A stretch of 64,000 bases of DNA from CAVVSD01 sp963837655 (GTDB lineage Bacteria; Actinomycetota; Thermoleophilia; Solirubrobacterales; Solirubrobacteraceae). The stretch lies in assembly GCA_963837655.1 (NCBI GenBank), contig CAWIOK010000023.1, positions 310,001 to 374,000 on the forward strand, read 5' to 3'. A program made the position numbers and the translations under genes. The notes beneath the pieces were generated by a model. It was given only the letters and a program-made list of their open reading frames with translations. It had not been told where the DNA came from and ran no database searches. Shown here in pieces: positions 1-7,946 of the stretch (position 1 is the first letter of the stretch; the number at the start of each line of letters is the position of its first letter).

Positions 1-609
1 GGAGAGCGCCGCCGCGTAGAACAGGCTCAGCTGCAGGCGTTGGGAGAACACGAGCGCCAGCCCGAGGGAGAGCGGGAGGAAGACGATGAACGCCGCGTAG
101 ACGCTCGACAGCACGTGCGCGGCCGCTCCGGTCCCCAGCAGGCCGTGCAGCAGCGCGGCCGGGTCGTGCCCCAGGAAGATCGCGCGATCGACGTCGGCGA
201 GGTCGGTGTCGAACAGGTCGGGCCGCAGGAACGGGACGATCGACTTGAGGTTGCGGTACGCGAGGTAGGTCGCGTAGAAGCTCACGAGCGCGATCGCCAC
301 CGCCGCTGCGCGCCCGGCCGTCCAGCGCTCGCGACGCACCGCACGCATGGCGTCGCGCGTCGGCCATCGCGTGCCCGTCAGCCGCGCCGCGCGCAGCGCG
401 ACGTCGACGGCCACGAGGAGCGCCACGCCCGCGCCGACCAGCACGACGTACTGGGCCGCCACGTTGTCGGGATCGCGGAAGGAGACCCCCGCCTCGTTGC
501 ACGCGATGACGGCCGCGCTGACGAGGCCGATCGCGATGAGCGGTCCGCCGGCGAGCGCGCGCCAGGTGAACTGCCCGGCTGCGCCGTTGTCGGGCTGCGA
601 GTCGCTCAC
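1..609 (-). CDS. PAP2-type membrane phosphatase paralogue, 3' end cut by window edge
   Basis: The reading frame opens with GTG at 609 and stays open for 203 codons to the left edge, so the C-terminus is missing. It starts by a GTGA overlap with the stop of the next gene upstream on the same strand, which implies translational coupling. The protein is a polytopic membrane protein: hydrophobic segments lie near residues 16-36, 48-66, 93-113 and 160-190. It is a clear paralogue of that neighbour; both share the pattern TYLAYRN(L/I)KS followed by a proline/arginine-rich turn and a VDR(A/W) stretch. The catalytic PAP2 motifs would lie beyond the edge, so activity cannot be judged. By analogy with the neighbour it probably acts on lipid phosphates or as an inositol-phosphorylceramide-synthase-like transferase in the membrane. 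Confidence 0.75.
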   Translation of the reverse strand, partial: MSDSQPDNGAAGQFTWRALAGGPLIAIGLVSAAVIACNEAGVSFRDPDNVAAQYVVLVGAGVALLVAVDVALRAARLTGTRWPTRDAMRAVRRERWTAGRAAAVAIALVSFYATYLAYRNLKSIVPFLRPDLFDTDLADVDRAIFLGHDPAALLHGLLGTGAAAHVLSSVYAAFIVFLPLSLGLALVFSQRLQLSLFYAAALS

Positions 610-1697
610 GCCGCCTCTCCCACCCGCACGGGGCGCACCCCGGTGAGCAGCGCCGCGATGCCCACCGCGAGGACCGCGATGACGACGCCGGCGACGTCGT
701 CGAGGATGTAGTGCCAGCCGAAGTACACGGTCGCCACGACGGTCAGGATCGCAAGCGCCCAGATGATCGCCCGCACGGCCCGCGGGGCACCGAGCACGTG
801 GGCGGCCAGGACGATCGTCCCCCAGATGGCGGTGTGCAGGGACGCGAATGCCCCGATGCTCTGCGCGGCGCCGGGCGCCGACGGGTCCGCCAGGAACAGC
901 GCGCGCTTCTGCATCAGAGAGATCTGCAGGTCCGTGACCGGCGTGTGGGGCAGGTTCACGAAGGCCGCCGCGTCGAGGTGGAACGGCCCGATCGACGGCA
1001 GGATCAGGTAGCTGCCGGCGCCCAGCAGCCAGGTGAGCGACAGCGCGGTCGCGACGAACAGGCCCGTCCGGAGATCGGGGAGGAACACGAGGCCGGCCGC
1101 GAGCGCCAGCGGGATGACGGCGAAGAAGACCATGTAGACCGACGACAGCGCGTGCGCCGCGAACCCCACGCCGAGCAGCTCGTGCAGGGCGACGTACGGA
1201 TCCCTGCCGCCGAGCAGCCAGCGGTCCACGTCGAGGAGCTGGGTGTCGAACACGTCGCCGGGCCGCAGCAGCGGCGCGACGCTCTTGATGTTGCGGTACG
1301 CCAGGTAGGTCACGTGGAAGGCCGCGATCGCCACCGCCACGGCGGTGAGCCGCGCCGGCGTCCACCGTGTGCGGCGGACGTCCGCCAGCGCGCGCAGGGA
1401 CGGCATGCGGGTGGGGCCGTCGCGCATGGCCGCGCGGACGGCGATGTCCAGCAGGAGGAAGCCGACGGTCATGGCGACCGCGGTGATCAGGCGCCGCACG
1501 GTCACCGCGCCGGGGTCGCGCAGGGGCACCCCCGCGATGCCGGTCGCCACCCCCGCGGCGACGAGCGCGGTCGCCGCGACGATCGGCCCGGCGAGCACGG
1601 CACGGCCCGCCGAAAGCGCGGCGGCAGCCTGCTGCTCGCGCAGGGGCTCGGCCGCCGCGGGCAGGGATTTCTGGAGCTGTCCTCCGAGATCGGACAT
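606..1697 (-). CDS. PAP2 superfamily membrane phosphatase / lipid phosphotransferase
   Basis: The protein has 363 residues from ATG 1697; longer in-frame readings run antisense into the divergent oxidoreductase gene and are rejected. There are about six membrane segments. The PAP2 core sits in the C-terminal half: motif C2 is seen as ASLHTA (residues 285-290) and motif C3 as GWHYILDD (327-334), giving the two catalytic histidines and the aspartate. The N-terminal KxxxxxxRP motif of soluble-type PAP2 enzymes is not evident, as in the AUR1/IPC-synthase branch of the superfamily. The family dephosphorylates, or transfers headgroups between, membrane lipids such as undecaprenyl or phosphatidyl phosphates. 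The substrate here is unknown. It is the first gene of a two-gene tandem with its paralogue and is divergent from the FAD/ferredoxin pair. Confidence 0.85.
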   Translation of the reverse strand: MSDLGGQLQKSLPAAAEPLREQQAAAALSAGRAVLAGPIVAATALVAAGVATGIAGVPLRDPGAVTVRRLITAVAMTVGFLLLDIAVRAAMRDGPTRMPSLRALADVRRTRWTPARLTAVAVAIAAFHVTYLAYRNIKSVAPLLRPGDVFDTQLLDVDRWLLGGRDPYVALHELLGVGFAAHALSSVYMVFFAVIPLALAAGLVFLPDLRTGLFVATALSLTWLLGAGSYLILPSIGPFHLDAAAFVNLPHTPVTDLQISLMQKRALFLADPSAPGAAQSIGAFASLHTAIWGTIVLAAHVLGAPRAVRAIIWALAILTVVATVYFGWHYILDDVAGVVIAVLAVGIAALLTGVRPVRVGEAA

Positions 1698-1778
1698 CGG
1701 CACGACCGACTGACCGTACGCGGTCGGCGCGTCGGCGCGTCGTCCGCCTGCCGTGAACCTGACAACCTGCAGGGCGTG

Positions 1779-3257
1779 ATGGAAGGACATGGAGCACAGC
1801 GCGATCCCGACGCCGAGAGCTACTTCACCGGCCGGGACGCATGGTTCACCGCCGGTGGAGACGCGGACGCACCCACCTCCCCGCCCCCGGCCTCTGCCTC
1901 GGTCGGGTCGGTCAGCGAGCCCGCGCGCGAGACGCCCGTCCACGAGGAGACCGACGTGCTCGTCGTCGGCGGCGGCCCAGCGGGCACCGCAGCTGCCCTC
2001 GCCGCCCGCCGACTGGGCAGCCGCGTCACGGTCGTCGAGCGCTACGGCGACCTCGGCGGCCTCTCGGCCGGCGGCCTCGTCATCTGGATCGACCGGATGA
2101 CCGACTGGGAGGGCACGCAGGTCATCGGGGGGATCGGTTCCGAGCTTCTCGATCGCCTCCCTGAAAGCGCTATCGCGGGTCCTGGACCCGAGCTCTGGGG
2201 CTCGACGGACCCCGACGAGGTCGCCTACTGGCGCGAGCGCCTGTCGGCGTTCCGGGACACGGTCTGCAAGTCACCGATGATCGACCCCGAGTGGCTGAAG
2301 ATCGCCTCCCACGAGATGCTCGTGGGGGCCGGCGTCCGCGTCCTGCTGCATTCCTGGGTGGTCGCCGCGATCACCGACGGCGACGAGGTCAAGGGCGCGA
2401 TCTTCGAGAGCAAGCAGGGTCGTAGGGCGATCCTGGCCAAGGTGGTCGTCGACGCGACGGGCGACCTGGACGTCATCGCGCAGGCCGGCGGGGCGTTCGT
2501 CACCGACTCCGAGACGGACGGCAAGGGCGGCAACGTCCAGCACTGCATCAACACAGCCTTCACGTGGTCGGGCGTCGACTTCGCGCGCTGGCTGGAGTTC
2601 AAGCAGGGCGATCCCCAGGGCCACCGCGAGTTCATGGCCCGCGGGGGCGAGGCGATGGGCTACGTCGAGACGCCGCACGTCGGCTGGCGCGACGACGTGG
2701 TCGTGTTCATGGGTCCGCGGCTCACCGGCTACAGCGGCCTCGACGTCGAGCACCTCAGCGCGGTGGAGCTCGAGTCGCGCCGGCGGATGGTCTCCCACCT
2801 GGACTTCTTCCGTCGCCACGCACCCGGCTTCGAGCACGCGTGGATCATGCTCGCGGCGCCGCAGACGGGGATCCGCATGACGCGCCGGCTCGCCGGCCTG
2901 CACCCGATGACCATGGAGGACTGGCGGGCGGGCGTGCGCCACGCGGACGAGGTCGGCGTCTCGCCGTCGCCGTCGCAGAAGATCGCGACGATCTCGGTCC
3001 CCTATCGCGCGCTCGTGCCGCAGAGGCTCGACGGCGTCGTCGTCGGCGGGCGGCACGTTGCCAGCGACGCTCCGACCCAGGCGTTCATGCGCGAGATCCC
3101 GCAGTGCTGGATGACGGGCCACGCCGCCGGCGCCGCGGCGGCGATCGCCGCGGGCACCGGGGTCGCGCCACGCGACGTCGACGTCGCGGAGTTGCGGAGC
3201 GTCCTGCGTGAGCAGGGCGCCTTCCTGCATGACGCCGGAGTGCTCGCCGCCTCGTGA
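1779..3257 (+). CDS. FAD-dependent oxidoreductase (FAD_oxidored family)
   Basis: The product has 492 residues from ATG 1779. The first 50 or so residues are low in complexity, so the true start could lie further in. The dinucleotide-binding Rossmann motif reads VVGGGPAGTAAA near residues 62-73, followed by a glutamate that would bind the FAD ribose (VVERYG). The pattern GGLSAGG after the first beta-alpha-beta unit and the C-terminal VVGGRHVASDAP match the FAD_oxidored family found in heterodisulfide-reductase-like and aminoacetone-type oxidoreductases. The ferredoxin gene directly downstream overlaps by GTGA, so the two are co-translated and the ferredoxin is the likely electron partner. The substrate is not predictable. 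There is no TAnnnT element close to the start, unlike many neighbours. Confidence 0.85.
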   Translation: MEGHGAQRDPDAESYFTGRDAWFTAGGDADAPTSPPPASASVGSVSEPARETPVHEETDVLVVGGGPAGTAAALAARRLGSRVTVVERYGDLGGLSAGGLVIWIDRMTDWEGTQVIGGIGSELLDRLPESAIAGPGPELWGSTDPDEVAYWRERLSAFRDTVCKSPMIDPEWLKIASHEMLVGAGVRVLLHSWVVAAITDGDEVKGAIFESKQGRRAILAKVVVDATGDLDVIAQAGGAFVTDSETDGKGGNVQHCINTAFTWSGVDFARWLEFKQGDPQGHREFMARGGEAMGYVETPHVGWRDDVVVFMGPRLTGYSGLDVEHLSAVELESRRRMVSHLDFFRRHAPGFEHAWIMLAAPQTGIRMTRRLAGLHPMTMEDWRAGVRHADEVGVSPSPSQKIATISVPYRALVPQRLDGVVVGGRHVASDAPTQAFMREIPQCWMTGHAAGAAAAIAAGTGVAPRDVDVAELRSVLREQGAFLHDAGVLAAS

Positions 3258-3541
3258 CGTACGTCATCACCGAGGCCTGCATCGGGACGACCGACCGCTC
3301 GTGCGAGGACGTCTGCCCGGTCGACTGCATCCATGAGACCTCCGAGATGCTCGTCATCGACCCGGAGGAGTGCATCGACTGCGGCTACTGCGAGCCGTCA
3401 TGCCCGGTGTCGGCCATCGTCCCGGGTGACGGCGTGACGCCCGATCAGCGCCCGTTCGTCGCCATCAACGCCGCGTGGCCGGTGGGCGGCCGCGACGCCG
3501 TCGAGCGGTTGCTGGGCGACTACCGGGCGGGAGGCGCGTAG
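3254..3541 (+). CDS. Ferredoxin with two Fe-S cluster motifs (7Fe/8Fe type)
   Basis: This is a 95-residue ferredoxin starting with GTG inside the stop codon of the preceding oxidoreductase. Cysteines fall at residues 9, 17, 21, 25, 40, 43, 46 and 50. This spacing matches Azotobacter FdI-type ferredoxins, where one motif holds a [3Fe-4S] cluster, the other a [4Fe-4S] cluster, and an extra cysteine sits beside the latter. The sequence around the second motif is CIDCGYCEPSCP. After residue 55 there is a C-terminal tail typical of actinobacterial ferredoxins that serve oxidoreductases and P450s. The tight overlap with the FAD gene makes it the likely electron donor or acceptor for that enzyme. 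Acts in the cytoplasm. Confidence 0.92.
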   Translation: MTYVITEACIGTTDRSCEDVCPVDCIHETSEMLVIDPEECIDCGYCEPSCPVSAIVPGDGVTPDQRPFVAINAAWPVGGRDAVERLLGDYRAGGA

Positions 3542-3619
3542 GCCTTTCCGCGCACGTTGCGGGCCTTCTGTCCACACAGCAGTCATTCCGCCGGTGCGTT
3601 GTCTAGGTTTCCGGATCTG

Positions 3620-3862
3620 ATGATGTCGGCTGCCGGCTTCTTCGACTCCGCGCCCCTCGAGTTCGAGTGTCCCGTCTGCGCCGCGACGGTCCATCTCACG
3701 CTCGGCGAGGGCCGCCGCGGCGACAGCGTGCTCTGCGAGAGCGGCCATACGGTGTCCGCGGGCGACGCGCCGGCCCTCGACCGCGAGCTGCGCCGCCTCG
3801 AGGGGTTCATCGACGGGTCGGGGCACTTCGGGCGGCTCGGCCGGGAGGCCTCTGCGAGGTAG
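3620..3862 (+). CDS. Small zinc-ribbon protein of unknown function
   Basis: The product has 80 residues starting with ATG ATG at 3620/3623; an in-frame start further upstream (3557) would add 21 residues with no domain character. The sequence CPVCAAT near residue 18, followed about 20 residues later by CESGH, gives a CxxC...CxxxH arrangement suited to one zinc ion. The remainder is an acidic/basic helix (LDRELRRLEGFIDG). A TAGGTT hexamer lies 10 nt before ATG 3620 and there is no Shine-Dalgarno sequence, which suggests a leaderless or near-leaderless message. The stop codon is shared with the -10-like element of the methyltransferase gene downstream. No function can be assigned. Confidence 0.6.
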   Translation: MMSAAGFFDSAPLEFECPVCAATVHLTLGEGRRGDSVLCESGHTVSAGDAPALDRELRRLEGFIDGSGHFGRLGREASAR

Positions 3863-3872
3863 CGTCGGGCGG

Positions 3873-4568
3873 ATGCAGTCCGTCCGCTTCCCGCAGCAGG
3901 AGACCGGCGGCCCCGACGAGGAGGCCTTCGAGGTCACGTTCGACGACGGTCGCGTCGAGCGCTTCACGATGCACGACTACGGTCGCGTGTACGCGGTCGC
4001 AGGCCTCTACGAAGAGGTCGTCCAGCGGATGCTGGGCTGCGCGACGCCAGACAAGATCGCCGAGCTGCTCGCCGCAGCGGCGACGGGCGAGGTCCGCGTG
4101 CTCGACCTTGGGGCCGGCAACGGGGTGTCAGGCGAGGCGCTCGCCGCCGCCGGGCTTCGGCCGGTCGTCGGGATCGACGTCGAACCCGAGGCGAGGACCG
4201 CCACCCTCCGTGACCGCCCGGGCCTGTACGACCTCGTGCTCACGGCCGACGTCGCCGCGCTCGCGCCGGCCGACGCCGGCGCGATCCGCGCGCTGCGCCC
4301 GAACGCGCTGACGCTCGTCGGCGCGCTGGGCAACGACCACGTGTCGCCCACGGGACTCGCCGCCGCGGCGGGACTGCTCACCGACGACGCCCTGATCGCC
4401 TACGCCTATCCGGACTACGAGGACGACCACGCGCTGCAGACCGCGCTCGGCGAGCTCGGCGACGTCGCCGAGCTCGCACGCGAGCGCTACGTGCACCGGC
4501 GCACCGCATCAGGTGGCCTGCGCACCTGGGAGGCAGCGGTGGTGCGGCTGTCGCGCCGCACCACCTGA
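3873..4568 (+). CDS. Class I SAM-dependent methyltransferase
   Basis: The protein has 231 residues. The glycine-rich SAM-binding motif I is VLDLGAGNGVSGE (residues 76-88), and an acidic residue ends the second strand in VVGIDVEP (about 99-106). A VLTADV stretch follows at the third strand. These mark the class I Rossmann methyltransferase fold, but the substrate cannot be deduced. A TAGCGT hexamer overlaps the stop codon of the zinc-ribbon gene and lies 7 nt before the ATG, again without a Shine-Dalgarno sequence, so it may have its own leaderless promoter. It converges with the secreted propeller gene. Confidence 0.8.
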   Translation: MQSVRFPQQETGGPDEEAFEVTFDDGRVERFTMHDYGRVYAVAGLYEEVVQRMLGCATPDKIAELLAAAATGEVRVLDLGAGNGVSGEALAAAGLRPVVGIDVEPEARTATLRDRPGLYDLVLTADVAALAPADAGAIRALRPNALTLVGALGNDHVSPTGLAAAAGLLTDDALIAYAYPDYEDDHALQTALGELGDVAELARERYVHRRTASGGLRTWEAAVVRLSRRTT

Positions 4569-4594
4569 ACCTCAGGTCGAGGGTGAGATTTGCC

Positions 4595-5602
4595 CTATGA
4601 GGCTGCGACGGCCACGCGGTACAGCGAGCCCGTCAGATCGCCGAAGTACACGTAGTTGGCGTTCGTATTCAGACCGACCACCGGGGCGACGAAACCGCTG
4701 ACGAATGGCGTCGCCGTACCGCCCGCGACCGGTGCGGACGCGATGATCGGCTTCTCCTTCTGCAGGCCGCCGAACAGCGCGAAGTACAGCGTCTGGCCGA
4801 TCGACCCGATGCCCATCGGCGACGCGTGCTGCGGCAGGGTGATGAGCGCGTCGGTGAACGAGCCGCACTGGCTCGCCGTGAAGCGCACGCAGGTCGGGAA
4901 CCCGAAGTTCGCGCCCTGCTTGGCGACCACGATGTGGTCGAGCGGGATGCGCTTCGTGCCGTCCTGGGACAGGTCGGTCACGTACGGGCTCGTGGCGCCC
5001 GCCGGGAACGTCAGCTGGAACGGCTGACGCAGACCACGGGCCACGATCTTCAGGTCCGCACCGGTGCCCCTCATGGAGACGACGGTGTTCGCGTAGCGCG
5101 CCGGGTTGCGCGTGTGGTCGAACTTCTCACTGAGGCCGACGCCCGCGTACAGACGCCCATCGGGGCCGAAGGCAAGGCCGTTGAAGCCCTCCAGCTGCGA
5201 GTTCGCGCGGCGCACGATCCGCGAGCCGGTGAACCGCGTGCCGTTCCAGCCACGGAAGCTCGTGATCCTGTCGCCGGAGGAGACGAACAGCCGGTCGTTG
5301 TGCCACGCGAGCCCGAAGACGACCGGAGGCGTGCCGGGGACCTTCTTCGCGGACCCGTTGGCGACGGTCATGACGCCGGTCGGGGGATGGCCCCGCTCGG
5401 CGGGCCCGATGCCGGCGAAGACCGTGTCGCCGGCGAAGGCGAAGGACGTGGGCGTGGCCAGCCCGGTGGCGAGCCGCTCGACGGGAGCGCCGTTGGCGGC
5501 TGTCGGGAGCGGCGGTGCCTGCCCGGCGAGCGCCGACCCGGTCAGCGCGAGCGAGCCGGCGACCGCGAGCGCGGCAGCGAGGCCGCGGTGACGTCTGGAC
5601 AT
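4595..5602 (-). CDS. Secreted beta-propeller-like protein (sugar dehydrogenase/PQQ-like fold)
   Basis: The protein has 335 residues with a clear signal peptide: a basic N-terminus, a hydrophobic core at 7-22 and an ALA|G cleavage site near residue 26. The mature part contains repeated blades with patterns such as FAFAGDTVFAG, GLAFGPDGRLYAG and VYFGDLTGSLYRV. This resembles the glucose/sorbosone dehydrogenase or NHL-type propellers, where GPDGRLY is a common blade motif. PQQ ligands are not obvious, so enzyme activity is doubtful and it may bind a ligand or have a structural role outside the cell. The start is supported by an AGGAG sequence 6 nt before the ATG. An inverted repeat lies about 63 nt upstream of the start. 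Confidence 0.75.
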   Translation of the reverse strand: MSRRHRGLAAALAVAGSLALTGSALAGQAPPLPTAANGAPVERLATGLATPTSFAFAGDTVFAGIGPAERGHPPTGVMTVANGSAKKVPGTPPVVFGLAWHNDRLFVSSGDRITSFRGWNGTRFTGSRIVRRANSQLEGFNGLAFGPDGRLYAGVGLSEKFDHTRNPARYANTVVSMRGTGADLKIVARGLRQPFQLTFPAGATSPYVTDLSQDGTKRIPLDHIVVAKQGANFGFPTCVRFTASQCGSFTDALITLPQHASPMGIGSIGQTLYFALFGGLQKEKPIIASAPVAGGTATPFVSGFVAPVVGLNTNANYVYFGDLTGSLYRVAVAAS

Positions 5603-5664
5603 GGGGTACTCCTGTTGGTTGGACGAGACTCCGGGCGATCCTGACCCTGCTCTCGCCCGGTGGC

Positions 5665-5682
5665 GTCCCTCTTGAGAGGGAC
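5665..5682. repeat. Inverted repeat upstream of the secreted propeller gene
   Basis: GTCCCTC (5665-5671) and GAGGGAC (5676-5682) are perfect inverted copies separated by TTGA. On the minus strand this lies 63-80 nt upstream of the propeller gene start, a place suited to an operator or a 5' leader hairpin. It could equally be a weak terminator. No function is shown by sequence alone. Confidence 0.4.
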
Positions 5683-5687
5683 CCGCC

Positions 5688-5972
5688 GTGGCCTTTGGTC
5701 CGACCCGGACGGCGCCAGAATCTCGAAATCCAGGAGTTCGGAGTCAACCTCGAGATGGGCTGTACGCGTTCACGGTGACCCGCACGGGCTCCGTGGGCCG
5801 CCGGATCTGCATCAGCGACGCCCTTGGCGGTCCGGGCACGGCGACCGTCGCCTACTGGCACACGTGGCGTCGTCTCGGGTTCGCCTGCACGGTGCGGACC
5901 TCCGAGGTCCGCTGCGTGAACCAGCGCGGCCACGGCTTCGCCCTGCGCGTCGGCCGGCAGCGCCTGTTCTAG
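5688..5972 (+). CDS. Short DUF6636-like secreted-protein fragment
   Basis: This frame gives up to 94 residues. The last 50 or so contain a recognisable pattern: GxVGRRICISD, then WRRLGFACTVR, then VRCVNQRGHGFAL. The end resembles the C-terminal half of small secreted actinobacterial proteins of the DUF6636 type, which end with a CxN..GHGF.L signature. The usual N-terminal signal peptide and first cysteine pair are absent. The true start is unclear; an internal GTG near 5776 is possible. It may be a short functional protein or the remnant of a longer one. It converges with the GNAT gene, 12 nt away. Confidence 0.35.
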   Translation: MAFGPTRTAPESRNPGVRSQPRDGLYAFTVTRTGSVGRRICISDALGGPGTATVAYWHTWRRLGFACTVRTSEVRCVNQRGHGFALRVGRQRLF

Positions 5973-5984
5973 ACGTAGCCGCCC

Positions 5985-6491
5985 TCATCGGCGGTCCAGA
6001 GCGAAGACGCACCACTCGGGATCCGTTCCATCCGGCTCCCGGCGCAGGCCGACACGTTCGAGGAGTGCGTGTACGGGCCCGTTGCGGCGGTGGCACTCCG
6101 CGTGGACGCGCTCGACGCGGTGCTCGTCGAACAGCGTCGTCAGGAGCGCAGTCAGCGCCTCCGTCGCGTAGCCGCGCCTCTGGCTGGTGGGCCTGAACGT
6201 GACGCCGATCTCGGCCGAACGCGACTCATCGGCGGCGATGCAGGCCGCGCAGTCGCCGTGCAGCGTCCCGTCGACGCGGTCGACCGCGGCGAGCTGCGTC
6301 CAGGCCCCCGGCGTCCCGAGCTCGACGACGTCCTGCTCGGCGAGGAAGCGGACGGCATCGGCCATCGAGAAGCTCGCGTCCCACCCCTGGTAGCGCGCGA
6401 CGTCGGGGTCGCTGCGGTAGGCGACGAACCCGGGCAGGTCCGCAGCACCGAACCGTCGCAGGATCAGCCTGTCGGTCACGATCTCGGCCAC
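5985..6491 (-). CDS. GNAT-family N-acetyltransferase (RimJ/RimL type)
   Basis: The protein has 168 residues from GTG 6491. The opening IVTDRLILRRF is the hallmark of the RimJ/RimL branch of GNAT enzymes. The acetyl-CoA-binding motif appears as QRRGYATEAL (about residues 104-113), followed by HAECHRRNGPVHALLERVGL, a conserved segment in which asparagine and the C-terminal helix shape the active site. Members acetylate N-terminal alpha-amines of ribosomal proteins, antibiotics or small amines; the substrate here is unknown. It is divergent from the 86-residue hypothetical gene. Confidence 0.88.
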   Translation of the reverse strand: MAEIVTDRLILRRFGAADLPGFVAYRSDPDVARYQGWDASFSMADAVRFLAEQDVVELGTPGAWTQLAAVDRVDGTLHGDCAACIAADESRSAEIGVTFRPTSQRRGYATEALTALLTTLFDEHRVERVHAECHRRNGPVHALLERVGLRREPDGTDPEWCVFALDRR

Positions 6492-6573
6492 GACACGATC
6501 GTCTCAGCGCCGCGGGAATTCCCGCAACACGTTCGCGGATCATCCACACGCGCGCCCGAGATAGGGTCCGCCG

Positions 6574-6834
6574 ATGCCCAGCTTCGAACTCGACAACATC
6601 GCGTCCTCGGGCGCGGCCCAGCCCGACAGCCCCTGGATCCGATACACCATCGACTGCGGCCCCGGTGCCCCCGGATTCGCACTCGTCAACGCCCCGCAGG
6701 TGGCAGATCTCGACGCCGAGGAGATCCGAACCCGGATCCTTGACCGCCTCAACACGATGGCCGGCGCGCAGACGTATCCCGTGGTCACCGCTCAGCTGCG
6801 GACGAGCGGCATCAGGGTCCACATGACCGGCTGA
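6574..6834 (+). CDS. Hypothetical protein, 86 residues
   Basis: I do not recognise this protein. It is small and without a signal peptide or membrane segment. Charged residues cluster in the second half (DLDAEEIRTRILDRLNTMAG), which is probably one amphipathic helix. A TAGGGT hexamer stands 6 nt before the ATG with no Shine-Dalgarno sequence, matching the leaderless pattern seen for other genes in the window. Codon use agrees with real coding sequence. No partner is suggested by context; it is separated by 99 nt from the DUF2294 gene. Confidence 0.55.
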   Translation: MPSFELDNIASSGAAQPDSPWIRYTIDCGPGAPGFALVNAPQVADLDAEEIRTRILDRLNTMAGAQTYPVVTAQLRTSGIRVHMTG

Positions 6835-6933
6835 GCCGGACCACACCGGGGTACCCTTGGGGCACGGCGTCGTGGGTGTCTCCTCTGCTCTGGCTCACGC
6901 GGACGCCCTCCACAGAGCCCCGAGAAGGGCGCC

Positions 6934-7302
6934 ATGCCCGGCGCCGACGCCCCGCTTGCAGGCTCGCTGCTCACCGACGCGATCTCGGAGGCCATGGTCG
7001 CGTTGTACTCGCGCGTCTACGGCCATGACCGCACAAACGCGGTCACGTACATCAACGACGACGTCGTCGTCTGCATCCTCAGGGACATCCTCACCTCCGA
7101 CGAGACTCGGCTCGTCGCCGAGGGCTCCAACGGTGAGGTCATAGACGGCCGCGTCGCGTTCCAGACCGACACCGAGGACGCGTTCACGGCCGCTGTCGAG
7201 CGCCTGACCCGGCGTCGGGTCGTGGCGTTCATGAGCGCCAACCAGACCTCACCCGGCATCGCCTCCGAGCTGTTCCTCCTCGAGGCGCGCGGGGACGGAT
7301 GA
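6934..7302 (+). CDS. DUF2294 domain protein
   Basis: The protein has 122 residues from ATG 6934, preceded by an AGAAGG sequence at suitable spacing. It matches the DUF2294 pattern: an N-terminal helix ISEAMVALYSRVYG, then a conserved strand VTYINDDVVVCIL, LTSDETRL, and a C-terminal RRVVAFMSANQ. The biochemical role of the family is unknown. The stop codon is immediately followed by the GTG of an ECF sigma factor, so the two genes are an operon and DUF2294 may take part in the same response. It is not a recognisable zinc anti-sigma factor, since it has no HxxxCxxC motif. Confidence 0.75.
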   Translation: MPGADAPLAGSLLTDAISEAMVALYSRVYGHDRTNAVTYINDDVVVCILRDILTSDETRLVAEGSNGEVIDGRVAFQTDTEDAFTAAVERLTRRRVVAFMSANQTSPGIASELFLLEARGDG

Positions 7303-7869
7303 GTGAGCACGGTGGCGCGGCACGAGCAGGCGACCGACCGCGAGTTGATGCGGCTGGTACAGGCCGCCGACGACACCGAGGCGTTCGCGGTGCTCTACGA
7401 CCGCCTGGCCCCTGCCGCCGTGCAACTGGCTCGCCGGATCTGCCTGGACAGCGACCGTGCCCAGGACGCGGTCCAGGACGGGTTCCTCTCCATATGGCGC
7501 GGACGAGCGGGCTACGAGCCCGATCGCGGCGAGGTGCACACCTGGATGTTCGAGATCGTGCGCAACCGCGCGATCGACAGCTGGCGGCGCACCGACCGCC
7601 ACGACAGTCGTCGCAGCGGCACGGAGACGGCGGCCGAGCAGCTGCCGGCGCCCGGGGACGTCGAGACGGACGCCGTCGCCCACGAGGACGCTCGTCGTCT
7701 CCACGTCCTCTTGGCCGACCTGCCCGCGGCGCAGCGCGAGGTGATCACGCTGGCGTATTTCGGCCAGCTGAGCCACACCGAGATCTCCGATGCGTTGGAG
7801 CTCCCGCTCGGCACCGTGAAGGGCCGGATGCGGCTCGGGCTGACCACGCTGCGCGCGCATCTCACCTGA
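7303..7869 (+). CDS. ECF-type RNA polymerase sigma factor
   Basis: The protein has 188 residues from GTG 7303, abutting the DUF2294 stop codon. Region 2 is seen at residues 17-70 (AFAVLYDRLA, then QDAVQDGFLSIWR, the core-binding and -10 recognition helices). Region 4 is at about 130-185 (LPAAQREVITLAYF, then the helix-turn-helix HTEISDALELPLGTVKGRM). The spacing and lack of region 3 identify an extracytoplasmic-function sigma factor, close to the SigK/RpoE groups. No membrane anti-sigma gene lies downstream; the next gene is an ABC1 kinase-like protein 77 nt away. Control may be through DUF2294 or an unlinked factor. Confidence 0.92.
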   Translation: MSTVARHEQATDRELMRLVQAADDTEAFAVLYDRLAPAAVQLARRICLDSDRAQDAVQDGFLSIWRGRAGYEPDRGEVHTWMFEIVRNRAIDSWRRTDRHDSRRSGTETAAEQLPAPGDVETDAVAHEDARRLHVLLADLPAAQREVITLAYFGQLSHTEISDALELPLGTVKGRMRLGLTTLRAHLT

Positions 7870-7946
7870 GTGGCCTCAGCACGCCGCGTCGTGAGCGGCT
7901 GCTCACAGACCTCGATCCTCGGTTCGCTCGGGCCCGTAGATGAGTC

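Noticed and set aside
40..1778. Long open frames on the + strand opposite the two PAP2 genes
   Set aside because: Their translations are Arg/Gly/Asp-rich without domains and are antisense to clear membrane-protein genes; high GC keeps such frames open by chance.
1698..1778. Short palindrome GACCG-TACG-CGGTC in the divergent promoter of the PAP2 and FAD genes
   Set aside because: Only five base pairs per arm in GC-rich DNA; not distinguishable from chance.
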